Shown piece after piece: positions 6,835-14,267 of a DNA stretch of 14,490 nt. Source of the stretch: Gammaproteobacteria bacterium (GTDB lineage Bacteria > Pseudomonadota > Gammaproteobacteria > DSM-26407); the NCBI GenBank assembly GCA_028694565.1, contig JAQVKR010000017.1, positions 1 to 14,490 of the forward strand. Reading direction: 5' to 3'. Each line of letters starts with the position of its first letter. The first letter of the stretch is position 1. The notes beneath the pieces are model-generated. The model was not told where the DNA came from, ran no database searches, and saw only the letters and a program-made list of their open reading frames with translations. Made by a program: the position numbers and the translations under genes.

Positions 6835-7104
6835 ATGAAGATCAAGATCGACCTGGAAGCCACCCCCCAGGAGCTGCGCACGTTTTTCGGGCTGCCCGAC
6901 GTGGAGCCCCTGCAGCGGGAGCTCATGGACCAGATCCGGGAGCGGATGCTCGCGGGCATGGAGGGATTCGACCCGGCGACCCTGATGAAGCCCTTCCTGC
7001 CGCCCCACCTGCAGTCCATGGAGGCGCTGCAGAAAAGCTTCTGGGACGCCTTCTCCGCGGGCCTGGGCCCGTCCGGGAAGAAGGCCGGCGGCGGAGAGGA
7101 GTAG
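6835..7104 (+). CDS. Small conserved protein, DUF6489-like
   Basis: This 89-residue cytosolic protein has no signal peptide or membrane segment. It begins MKIKIDLEATPQELRTFFGLPDVEPL and continues with an amphipathic region of QRELMDQIRERMLAGMEGF character and a Pro-rich LMKPFLPPHL turn. A second likely helix (SMEALQKSFWDAFSAGL) precedes a charged, Gly-rich tail. The TPEE/TPQE-R-FFGLPDVEPLQ opening matches my recollection of the DUF6489 family, for which I know no established function. AGGAG (6818-6822) and GGAG (6825-6828, six bases before ATG) provide ribosome binding. The gene lies 59 bp ahead of gdhB on the same strand, which suggests co-transcription. The 180-bp gap upstream (6655-6834) contains no convincing promoter or terminator that I can see. 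Confidence 0.8.
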   Translation: MKIKIDLEATPQELRTFFGLPDVEPLQRELMDQIRERMLAGMEGFDPATLMKPFLPPHLQSMEALQKSFWDAFSAGLGPSGKKAGGGEE

Positions 7105-7105
7105 G

Positions 7106-7135
7106 CGCCGCAGGCTCACCGCGCGGCCTGCGGCG
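7106..7135 (+). terminator. GC-rich hairpin between the small gene and gdhB
   Basis: Ten-base arms CGCCGCAGGC (7106-7115) and GCCTGCGGCG (7126-7135) pair perfectly around a 10-base loop, starting two bases after the upstream stop codon. No T tract follows, so it is not a classic intrinsic terminator. It could be a partial terminator, an mRNA-stabilising stem or a processing site setting the ratio of the two products. The gdhB ribosome binding site at 7153 lies outside it. Confidence 0.4.
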
Positions 7136-7163
7136 GAAACCGGGACCCCGGCGGGAGGGGTGA

Positions 7164-10100
7164 ATGTCGAGAAAGCCGGAACAGCTCAAGGCCGATCTCA
7201 TCCGGAAGGTGATCGGCCTGGCGGAGGCGAAGGTGTCCGGGGAGCGCCTGGCGGCGCTGGAATCGTTCATCGAGCAGTACTACCTTCGCGCCGCGCCGGA
7301 GGATCTGCTGGAGCACTCGCCCGAATCGCTCTACGGCGTCGTCCTGGCCCACTGGAACCTCCTCCATCTGCGCGCGCCCGGCGACGCCCGGATCCATGTC
7401 TACAACCCCAGCCACGAGCAGCACGGCTGGCAGTCGGTCCACACGGTGGTGGAGATCATCACCGATGACATGCCCTTCCTGGTGGACTCGGTGCGCATGG
7501 CGGTCAACCGGCTGGGGCTGACGCTGCATCTGCTGATTCATCCCGTGCTGCGGGTGGAGCGGGACGCCCGGGGGCGGCTCGGCGCCATCGTGCCGCCGGG
7601 GGCCCCCGCGGAGCGGGGGATGCAGGAGTCGCTGATGCACCTGCAGGTGGATCGGCAGACCGATCCGGCCGATCTGGCACGGCTGCACCAGACCCTCGAA
7701 CAGGTGCTGGCCGACGTGCGCATCACCGTGGGCGACTGGGGCCGGATGCGCGAGCGGCTGGAGGCGGTGATCGAGAGCCTCGAGCGAACGCCGCCGCCGC
7801 TCAATCCGGCCGATCTGAACGAGGGCCGGGCCTTCCTGGGCTGGCTGCTGGACGGGCACTTCACCTTCGTCGGCTACCGGCACTACCGCCTGCTGGAGGA
7901 GCAGGGGGAGGACGTGCTGCGGGCGCTGCCCGGCACCGGGCTGGGCGTGCTGCGCCGGCGCGAGGAGCACGAGGTGTCGGCAAGCTTCTCCGCCCTGCCC
8001 GAGCCGCTCCGCCGTCGCGCCCACGAGGCCGAGCTGCTGGTGATCAACAAGGCCTCGGCCCAGTCGACGGTGCACCGGCCGGTGCCGCTCGACTACGTGG
8101 GCGTGAAGGAGTTCGATCGCCACGGCGAGGTCATCGGCGAACACCGCTTTCTCGGCCTCTACACCTACGCGGCCTACAACCTCTCGCCCTCCGCCATTCC
8201 CCTGGTCCGGCGCAAGGTGGCGCGGGTGATGGTGCGGTCGGGGCTGGCCGCCTCCAGCTACGCCGCCAAGGCCCTGCTCAACATCATCGACAACTTTCCC
8301 CGCGACGAGCTGTTCCAGGCCAGCGAGGAGGAGCTGTTCGACATCACGCTGGGGATCCTGCACCTGCAGGAGCGGCGCCGGATCCGGCTGTTCGTCCGCC
8401 GCGACCCCTTCGGCCGCTTCTTCTCCTGCCTGGTGTTCGTGCCCCGGGATCGCTACGACACCGCCCTGCGCATCCGGATGCAGGGCATCCTGCAGGAGGC
8501 CTTCGGCGGGACCCGGGCCGAGTTCAACACCCGGTTCTCGGAATCGGTCCTGGCGCGCATCCACTTCACCATCCACACCCCGGTGGGGAGCGAGCCGGGC
8601 TACGAGGTGCGCGAGATCGAGCAGCGGCTGCAGGAGTCCGCCCGCAGCTGGGCCGAGGATTTCCAGCAGGCGCTGATGGAGCACTTCGGCGAGGAGCGGG
8701 GCAACCGCCTGCTCTCCAGCTACCAGTACGCCTTTCCCGCCGGCTACCGCGAGATCCACCCGGCCTGGACCGCGGTCTATGACGTGGAGCACATCACCCG
8801 CCTGCCGGCGGACGGACCCGGCCTGAGCCTCTACCGGCCGCTGGAGGAGACCGGCGGGAACCTGCACTTCAAACTCTTCGCCCGCGGCGCCCCGATCCCG
8901 CTCTCCGACGCCCTGCCGGTGCTGGAGAACATGGGCCTGCGGGTGGTGGGAGAGCAGCCCTTCGAGGTGCGCCCGGTCGGGGCCGACCCGGTCTGGATCC
9001 ACGATTTCCTGATGGTGTTCGCCCGCGGCCCCGAGCCCGACCCGGAGGTGGTCCGCACCATCTTCCAGGAGGCCTTCGCCGGCATCTGGCGCGGCGACCT
9101 GGAGAACGACGGCTTCAACCGGCTGGTCCTCGAGGCGCGCCTGTCCGGGCGCGAGGTGGCCCTGCTGCGGGCCTACTGCCGCTACCTGCTGCAGACCGGG
9201 ATCCCCTTCAGCCAGTCCTACATGGAGCAGACGCTCGCCAACAATCCGGAAATCGCCCGCATGCTGGTGCGCCTGTTCCAGGCCCGCGCCAAGCCCCAGG
9301 AGAAGGTTCACGCCGAGGCCCGTGCCGCGCGCCTGGAGAAGATGCTGGCGGAAACCCTGGACGCGGTGGCCAACCTCGACGAGGACCGCATCCTGCGCCG
9401 CTTCCTGGCGGTGATCCGGGCCACCCTGCGCACCAACTGGTACCAGCGCGGACCCAATGGGGCGCCCAAGCCCTACCTGGCCATCAAGCTCGATCCGGCC
9501 CGGATTCCGGACCTGCCCCTGCCGCGGCCGATGTACGAAATCTTCGTCTACTCGCCCCGGGTGGAGGGGGTGCACCTGCGCGGCGGCAAGGTGGCCCGCG
9601 GCGGACTGCGCTGGTCGGACCGCCGCGAGGACTACCGCACCGAGGTCCTCGGCCTGATGAAGGCGCAGATGGTGAAGAACGCGGTCATCGTCCCGGTGGG
9701 GGCGAAGGGCGGCTTCGTCTGCAAGCGCCTGCCCGCCGACGGCGACCGCGAGGCGCTGCAGGGCGAGGTGGTGGCCAGCTACCAGACCTTCGTGCGCGGC
9801 CTGCTGGACCTGACCGACAACCTGGTCCAGGGCCGGGTGGTGCCGCCCGAGGGCGTGGTGCGGCACGATGACGACGACCCCTACCTGGTGGTGGCGGCGG
9901 ACAAGGGCACCGCCACCTTCTCCGACACCGCCAACGCCATCGCCCGGGAGTACGGCTTCTGGCTGGGGGACGCCTTCGCCTCCGGCGGCTCCGCCGGCTA
10001 TGACCACAAGAAGATCGGCATCACCGCCCGCGGCGCCTGGGAGTCGGTGAAGCGCCACTTCCGCGAGCTCGGCCGGGACATCCAGTCCGGCCCCTTCACC

Positions 10101-12062
10101 GTGGCGGGCATCGGCGACATGTCCGGCGACGTGTTCGGCAACGGCATGCTGCTCTCGCCCCACATCCGCCTGGTGGCCGCTTTCAACCACCTGCACATCT
10201 TCCTCGATCCCAACCCCGATCCGGAGACCGGCTTCCGCGAGCGGCAGCGGCTCTTCGCGCTGCCCCGCTCCAGCTGGGCCGACTACGATCGCACCCTGCT
10301 CTCCCGCGGGGGCGGCATCCACCTGCGCACCCAGAAGTCCATCGCCCTGTCGCCGGAGGTGCGCGAGCTGCTGGGCGTGAGCACCGAGCACCTCACGCCC
10401 AACGAGCTCATCCGCCTCATCCTCGCCGCTCCGGTGGATCTGCTCTGGAACGGCGGCATCGGCACCTACGTCAAGGGTGCCGGGGAGCGGCACGCCGACG
10501 TCGGCGACCGGGCCAACGACGGGGTGCGGGTGGATGGCCGCGATCTGCGCTGCCGGGTGGTGGGCGAGGGGGGCAACCTCGGCTTCACCCAGCTCGGCCG
10601 GGTGGAGTACGCCGCCGCGGGCGGGCGCATGAACACCGATTTCATCGACAACTCCGGCGGCGTGGACTGCTCCGACCGCGAGGTGAACATCAAGATCCTC
10701 CTCAACGCGGTGGTGGACAGCGGCGATCTCACGGGAAAGCAGCGCAACCAGCTGCTGGCGGAGATGACCGGGGAGGTGGCGGCGCAGGTGGTGCGGGACA
10801 ACTACGCCCAGAGCCAGACGTTGAGCCTGATGGCGTTCCAGGCCCCGCAGCTGCTGACCCAGCACAGCCGCTATCTGCACGCCCTGGAGAAGGGCGGGGT
10901 GCTGGACCGGGCGCTGGAGGGGCTGCCCGGCGACGAGGAGCTCACCGAGCGCCAGGCCGCCGATCAGGGGCTGACCCGCCCCGAGCTGGCGGTGCTGTTC
11001 GCCTACAGCAAGATCCACCTCTACGGCCAGCTGCTCGACTCCGATCTGCCCGACGACCCGGGGGTGGCGGTGCTGCTGGAGCGCTACTTCCCCACGCCGT
11101 TGCGCGAGCGCTTCCAGGCGCGGATGGGCGAGCACCGGTTGCGGCGCGAGATCATCGCCGGACAGATCACCAACCAGCTGGTCAACCGCATGGGGCCCCT
11201 CTATGCCCACCGCCTGGAGGAGGCGACGGGCGCCGGGGCGGCCAACCTGGCCCGGGCCTTCGTCTGGGGCTGCGAGGTCTACGGGGCGGAGGCCCTGTGG
11301 GAGGCCATCGAGGCGCTGGACAACCGGGTGCCGGCGGAATTGCAGCTGGACATGCTGCGCAACACCGCCTGGCTGGTGGAGCGTGCGGCGCTATGGTTCC
11401 TGCGCCGCTACCGCTCCTGCCCGGACGTGGCCGGAACCCTGGCGCGGTTCCGGCCGCGGGTGGCGGAGATTGCCGCCGATCTGCCCCGCCTGCTGGTGGC
11501 CGAGGAGCGCCAGGGGCTGCGCAGGCAGGCCAAGGCCCTGGCCAAGAAGGGGGTTCCGGCGGATCTCGCCGGGCAGGTGGCGGGGCTCGGGCAGCTGCCC
11601 TCGGCCCTGGACATCGTGGAGGTGGCCGGCGAGAACGGCGCGGACGTGAAGACCGTCGCCCACCTCTACTTCCACCTCGGCGACGCGCTGGAGACCTGGT
11701 GGCTGCGCCGGCATATCGCCGCGCTGCCCCAGCAGAACTACTGGCAGGCCCGCGCGCGCACCGCCCTGCGCGACGAGCTGCTGGAGCAGCAGGCCGCGCT
11801 CACCATGGCCACCCTGGCGCTGGCCCCGGAGGAGGAGTCGACGGCCGCCCGCCTGCGCGCCTGGAAAGGGCGCTGCGAGCCCTTCCTCGGCCGCTGGGAG
11901 CAGGTGCTCGGCGAGCTGAAGGCGGCCGCCAGCGTGAGCTACGAGATGCTCACCGTGGCGGTGCAGGAGCTCCGCGAGCTGGTCTCCGCCTGCCAGCCGG
12001 GCACCGACCAGGCCTGCGCGGTGGTCCTGGAGGCGGAAGCGGACCCCGCCGGCGATGGCTGA
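7164..12062 (+). CDS. gdhB: NAD-specific glutamate dehydrogenase, large (180-kDa) type
   Basis: This enzyme oxidatively deaminates glutamate to 2-oxoglutarate and ammonium with reduction of NAD+, and is mainly catabolic. The 1,632-residue product has full family length (about 1,600 residues). The N-terminal half holds ACT-like regulatory regions, including the conserved DDMPFLVDSVRMAVNRLG around residue 103. The catalytic region begins near residue 750. It shows KVARGGLRWSDRREDY from Lys809, KAQMVKNAVIVPVGAKGGF (Lys833, Lys838 and Lys848 as substrate and catalytic lysines of the glutamate dehydrogenase fold), and the nucleotide-binding VAGIGDMSGDVFGNG at 980-994. A long C-terminal domain follows. 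GGGAG (7153-7157) lies six bases before the ATG. In this family activity is regulated by amino acids through the N-terminal domains; that is family knowledge, not read from the sequence. The stop codon overlaps the start of the cupin gene. Confidence 0.96.
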   Translation: MSRKPEQLKADLIRKVIGLAEAKVSGERLAALESFIEQYYLRAAPEDLLEHSPESLYGVVLAHWNLLHLRAPGDARIHVYNPSHEQHGWQSVHTVVEIITDDMPFLVDSVRMAVNRLGLTLHLLIHPVLRVERDARGRLGAIVPPGAPAERGMQESLMHLQVDRQTDPADLARLHQTLEQVLADVRITVGDWGRMRERLEAVIESLERTPPPLNPADLNEGRAFLGWLLDGHFTFVGYRHYRLLEEQGEDVLRALPGTGLGVLRRREEHEVSASFSALPEPLRRRAHEAELLVINKASAQSTVHRPVPLDYVGVKEFDRHGEVIGEHRFLGLYTYAAYNLSPSAIPLVRRKVARVMVRSGLAASSYAAKALLNIIDNFPRDELFQASEEELFDITLGILHLQERRRIRLFVRRDPFGRFFSCLVFVPRDRYDTALRIRMQGILQEAFGGTRAEFNTRFSESVLARIHFTIHTPVGSEPGYEVREIEQRLQESARSWAEDFQQALMEHFGEERGNRLLSSYQYAFPAGYREIHPAWTAVYDVEHITRLPADGPGLSLYRPLEETGGNLHFKLFARGAPIPLSDALPVLENMGLRVVGEQPFEVRPVGADPVWIHDFLMVFARGPEPDPEVVRTIFQEAFAGIWRGDLENDGFNRLVLEARLSGREVALLRAYCRYLLQTGIPFSQSYMEQTLANNPEIARMLVRLFQARAKPQEKVHAEARAARLEKMLAETLDAVANLDEDRILRRFLAVIRATLRTNWYQRGPNGAPKPYLAIKLDPARIPDLPLPRPMYEIFVYSPRVEGVHLRGGKVARGGLRWSDRREDYRTEVLGLMKAQMVKNAVIVPVGAKGGFVCKRLPADGDREALQGEVVASYQTFVRGLLDLTDNLVQGRVVPPEGVVRHDDDDPYLVVAADKGTATFSDTANAIAREYGFWLGDAFASGGSAGYDHKKIGITARGAWESVKRHFRELGRDIQSGPFTVAGIGDMSGDVFGNGMLLSPHIRLVAAFNHLHIFLDPNPDPETGFRERQRLFALPRSSWADYDRTLLSRGGGIHLRTQKSIALSPEVRELLGVSTEHLTPNELIRLILAAPVDLLWNGGIGTYVKGAGERHADVGDRANDGVRVDGRDLRCRVVGEGGNLGFTQLGRVEYAAAGGRMNTDFIDNSGGVDCSDREVNIKILLNAVVDSGDLTGKQRNQLLAEMTGEVAAQVVRDNYAQSQTLSLMAFQAPQLLTQHSRYLHALEKGGVLDRALEGLPGDEELTERQAADQGLTRPELAVLFAYSKIHLYGQLLDSDLPDDPGVAVLLERYFPTPLRERFQARMGEHRLRREIIAGQITNQLVNRMGPLYAHRLEEATGAGAANLARAFVWGCEVYGAEALWEAIEALDNRVPAELQLDMLRNTAWLVERAALWFLRRYRSCPDVAGTLARFRPRVAEIAADLPRLLVAEERQGLRRQAKALAKKGVPADLAGQVAGLGQLPSALDIVEVAGENGADVKTVAHLYFHLGDALETWWLRRHIAALPQQNYWQARARTALRDELLEQQAALTMATLALAPEEESTAARLRAWKGRCEPFLGRWEQVLGELKAAASVSYEMLTVAVQELRELVSACQPGTDQACAVVLEAEADPAGDG

Positions 12063-12411
12063 GCCCGCCACGACGACCGGGGGACTGTTTCCCCTGCCGG
12101 ATTCCGGCGGCGGGGAGCGTTGCGACCCGCTCCTGGAGCGGCCGGGCCTGCGCATCGAGCGCATCGTCTCCCGCGGCCAGGCCAGCCCGGCGGGGTTCTG
12201 GTACGACCAGGACGAGGCGGAATGGGTGCTGGTGGTGGAGGGCCGGGCCCGCCTGCGGGTGGCGGGGGAGGGGCGATCCCGCGAGCTGGGTCCCGGCGAC
12301 TGGATCCACCTGCCCGCCCGCTGCCGCCACCGGGTGGAGTGGACCGATCCGGAGCGGGAGACGGTCTGGCTGGCGGTGTTCTACACGCAGCCGCATGAAC
12401 CGGCTGAATAG
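12055..12411 (+). CDS. Cupin domain-containing protein
   Basis: This is a small cytosolic single-domain cupin of 118 residues. The second cupin motif is clear: PGDWIHLPARCRHRV (80-94) with His92. The first motif region, FWYDQDEAEWVLVVEG (48-63), lacks the usual His-X-His pair, so metal binding is reduced or different. This FWYDQ-EWVL-G arrangement recurs in a widespread uncharacterised cupin family. Its ATG lies inside the gdhB end and overlaps it by eight bases, which suggests translational coupling, so it is probably made with the dehydrogenase. Its ligand is unknown. The 128-bp gap after it holds three CCGGATTG or TCGGATTG words and no clear terminator. Confidence 0.85.
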   Translation: MAEPATTTGGLFPLPDSGGGERCDPLLERPGLRIERIVSRGQASPAGFWYDQDEAEWVLVVEGRARLRVAGEGRSRELGPGDWIHLPARCRHRVEWTDPERETVWLAVFYTQPHEPAE

Positions 12412-12539
12412 ACCGGATTGGCCGGATTGACGGAAAGCCCCCCGGCTGGCGATCGGATTGCCCGCCGCCGATGTTCATTCCGTTCCGGGTGTTGAGCTCC
12501 GCTGTACGCGCCTGTTCTCTCTATGGAGGACGATAGCCG

Positions 12540-13112
12540 ATGAAAACGCTCTTGGACCGATATCTCCCGGTGCTGCTCCTGGCGGTTCTGGCCGCCGCGG
12601 CTCTGCTGGCCTTCCTGGATCCCGGCGCGGGCAGCCCGCTGCCGTGGCTGGTGCTCCTGGCCCTGGCGGGCGGCGTCTACCTGTCGCGCCGCGGCGAGGG
12701 CGAGAGCGGCTTCCTCGCCTGGAAGGATGAGTATGCGGTGGGAATCGAGATCATCGACCTGGAGCACAAGCATCTGCTCAACCTCATCAACAATCTCGAG
12801 GCGGCGGTGTGCCTCCGTACCGGCGAGGAGTTCGAGCGCCGGATCCTGGAGGAGCTGGTGGACTACACCCACTACCACTTCCAGCGCGAGGAGACGCTGA
12901 TGGAGCAGTACGGCTACCCCGACCTGGTGGGGCACAAGGCCCAGCACGACCAGATGATCAACCAGGTGGACACCTTCGTGCGCCGTTACGAGGAACGCGG
13001 CCGCGACGCGCTCGCGGAGGTGGCCGGGTACCTCCGGCTGTGGCTGCTGCAGCACATCAACGGCACCGACAAGAAGTACGTTCCCTACCTGCAGGAGCAC
13101 GGGGTGCGCTGA
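12540..13112 (+). CDS. Membrane-anchored bacteriohemerythrin
   Basis: This 190-residue protein has two N-terminal hydrophobic segments (about 8-26 and 34-48) followed by a hemerythrin domain (58-188). All seven diiron ligands are visible: His76 (DLEHKH), His113 and Glu117 (HYHFQREE), His132 and His136 (GHKAQHDQ), and His172 and Asp177 (LLQHINGTD). Such domains bind O2 reversibly at a diiron centre. Roles proposed for bacteriohemerythrins include oxygen delivery to membrane enzymes, oxygen sensing and NO or redox handling. The short hairpin membrane anchor would keep both termini, and so the globular domain, on the cytoplasmic side by the positive-inside rule (Arg50, Arg51 after the second segment). 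GGAGG at 12525-12529 lies 10 bases before the ATG. It is convergent with the cytochrome c gene. Confidence 0.93.
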   Translation: MKTLLDRYLPVLLLAVLAAAALLAFLDPGAGSPLPWLVLLALAGGVYLSRRGEGESGFLAWKDEYAVGIEIIDLEHKHLLNLINNLEAAVCLRTGEEFERRILEELVDYTHYHFQREETLMEQYGYPDLVGHKAQHDQMINQVDTFVRRYEERGRDALAEVAGYLRLWLLQHINGTDKKYVPYLQEHGVR

Positions 13113-13157
13113 GGGGGGCGCGGGCTGTGGGCGCGGATTCCTCTGCGCGCTCCCCCC
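13113..13157. terminator. Possible GC-rich bidirectional stem between convergent genes
   Basis: GGGGGG-CGCG starting at 13113 and CGCGC-T-CCCCCC ending at 13157 form an imperfect inverted repeat directly after the hemerythrin stop. No T-rich tract follows on either strand, so intrinsic termination is uncertain. It sits in the 78-bp gap between convergent genes, where a shared 3' structure is expected. Confidence 0.35.
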
Positions 13158-13172
13158 GCTCCGATCTCCGCC

Positions 13173-13190
13173 GGCCGGATGAATCCGGCC
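13173..13190. repeat. REP-like palindrome, second locus
   Basis: GGCCGGAT-GA-ATCCGGCC is identical to the palindrome at 560-577. The shared identity runs 20 bases, GGCCGGATGAATCCGGCCCT, then GCGG in both copies after a one-base indel. Here CCCTAG continues into the stop codon of the minus-strand cytochrome gene, so the palindrome begins directly after that stop in transcript order. Two identical copies more than 12 kb apart support a dispersed repeat family. Confidence 0.75.
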
Positions 13191-13706
13191 CTAGCGGCCG
13201 CCCGGATCCCCTTCCGCCCGGCGTGATCGCGCCCGGGCGTCGATTTGGCTCCAGCTGGCGTAGGCCTGTTCGGGCCAGCGGGACTGGAACCAGGCGATCG
13301 CCGCCAGGATCTCCGCCTCGTCCAGCGTTCCGCCCCAGGCGGGCATGTTGCCCTGGCCGCCGGGACTGCCGTTGCGGATCACGTAGCGGAGCATGCCCAG
13401 CGGGTGGTGCCAGGCGTGCCCGGTGCCGTCCAGCGGCGGGGCCGGATACTTGCCGTCCGGGCCCGGCCGGCGCCAGTCGGGCGCGCCCTGGGCGGCCGGG
13501 CCGTGGCACTCGGCGCAGTGGCGGCCGTAGACCGCCGCCCCCCGGCGCACCTGATCGGCGTCGTACCAGCGTGGCGCGGGGGTGGCGCTGGCCACCGGTG
13601 CCCGGGCCTCGGCCCGGGCACCGCCGCCGTCGGCGCCGGAACGGTCACTGGAGTCGCAGCCGCTCAGCAGGAGAGCGGCGCAGGCGATGAGCGTCTGTTT
13701 GAGCAT
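13191..13706 (-). CDS. Lipoprotein c-type cytochrome
   Basis: This is a 171-residue exported monohaem cytochrome c. The N-terminus MLKQTLIACAALLLSGC is a lipoprotein signal with lipobox LSGC and lipidated Cys17, so the protein is probably membrane-tethered facing the periplasm. A low-complexity Ala/Gly linker follows (18-50). The haem site is CAECH at 64-68, and the probable axial methionine is Met121 in GNMPAWGG. LDEAEILAAIAWFQSRWPEQAY near the C-terminus is the typical last helix of small cytochromes c. The frame is open far upstream, but the ATG at 13706 is chosen for the complete lipoprotein signal, with GAGG nine bases ahead. The partner is unknown; electron transfer in the periplasm is the general role. 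The small Cys/His-rich gene lies 65 bp upstream on the same strand. Confidence 0.92.
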   Translation of the reverse strand: MLKQTLIACAALLLSGCDSSDRSGADGGGARAEARAPVASATPAPRWYDADQVRRGAAVYGRHCAECHGPAAQGAPDWRRPGPDGKYPAPPLDGTGHAWHHPLGMLRYVIRNGSPGGQGNMPAWGGTLDEAEILAAIAWFQSRWPEQAYASWSQIDARARSRRAEGDPGGR

Positions 13707-13771
13707 GGGCCTGAACCTCGTTGCGGCAGGAGGCGCCCAACCCGGCTGGGTGGGCGGCACGGGGCGCGGGT

Positions 13772-14107
13772 TCAGGCGCAGGGCGGCCGGAGCTGTGGCG
13801 GACGGTGGCCGGGCGGCAACGGGCCGCCGTGGTCGGGCGGCGGTGCCGCGCGGCCGGTGCAGGGGGCGGGCAGGAGGCGCTGATCCGGAAACACCGCGGC
13901 GGTGGCGGGGAGGCAGTCGGGGCAGTGCCGCGATCCGGCGCCGTGGGACGTGGGGTCGGGGCAGTCCGCGCCGGCCGGTGGGCACCCGACATGGGCCGCC
14001 GCCGGTGCGCCGCCGGCGGCCGGCGCGACCGCGGGCAGCATCACCGCCAGTGCCAGAAGCAGCAGCAGGATTCGCGGGCGCGGGTGATGGCGGCGGGGCG
14101 TGGTCAT
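13772..14107 (-). CDS. Small secreted Cys/His/Pro-rich protein
   Basis: This ORF encodes 111 residues with a basic N-terminus and a long Leu/Ala hydrophobic core (about 13-31), consistent with a signal peptide. The mature part is rich in Pro and has six cysteines (42, 49, 62, 65, 83, 110) and several histidines, including an HCPDC cluster at 61-65. The composition suggests metal or haem-related binding, loosely like CopL or DUF2946-type small proteins, but I do not recognise a definite family. The ribosome binding site is weak (GGA next to the start). It precedes the cytochrome gene by 65 bp on the same strand and may be co-transcribed with it. A plus-strand frame over the same region is also open, but it lacks any signal sequence or motif. 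Confidence 0.6.
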   Translation of the reverse strand: MTTPRRHHPRPRILLLLLALAVMLPAVAPAAGGAPAAAHVGCPPAGADCPDPTSHGAGSRHCPDCLPATAAVFPDQRLLPAPCTGRAAPPPDHGGPLPPGHRPPQLRPPCA

Positions 14108-14244
14108 TCCGGGGCGGGTGGTGGAGGCCGGTCGGTAGTTGACAATATCGCTCCAGTTTGGCGCGGGATCAAGCGTCGCCCCGGGCTGCGATTGCGATGG
14201 GTCAATGCCGGGGCCGCCGGAGGGGTCTAACCTGACAGGCCCTT

Positions 14245-14256
14245 GGTCTGCAGACC
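14245..14256. repeat. 12-bp palindrome GGTCTGCAGACC ahead of the last gene
   Basis: GGTCTGCAGACC is a perfect palindrome ending within the CCGGAG ribosome binding site (14255-14260) of the gene starting at 14268. It could be an operator or a hairpin masking translation start, or it could be chance. No clear promoter hexamers are seen in 14108-14267, apart from TTGACA at 14139 without a matching -10. Confidence 0.4.
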
Positions 14257-14267
14257 GGAGTCAGCGT

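Noticed and set aside
4063..11210. Very long open frames on the minus strand (more than 1,000 codons) opposite the EAL gene and gdhB
   Set aside because: They are His/Gln/Val/Gly-rich mirror images of GC-rich plus-strand codons, with no recognisable motif, while the plus-strand frames carry full, correct domain signatures.
12412..12539. Promoter TTGAGC ahead of the hemerythrin gene
   Set aside because: The sequence 17 bases downstream (TTCTCT) is a poor -10 match, so I do not annotate it.
13721..14230. Plus-strand frame opposite the Cys/His-rich gene
   Set aside because: It is Gly/Arg/Ala-rich low complexity without a signal sequence, motif or ribosome binding site; the minus-strand frame has a signal peptide and an ordered Cys/His pattern.
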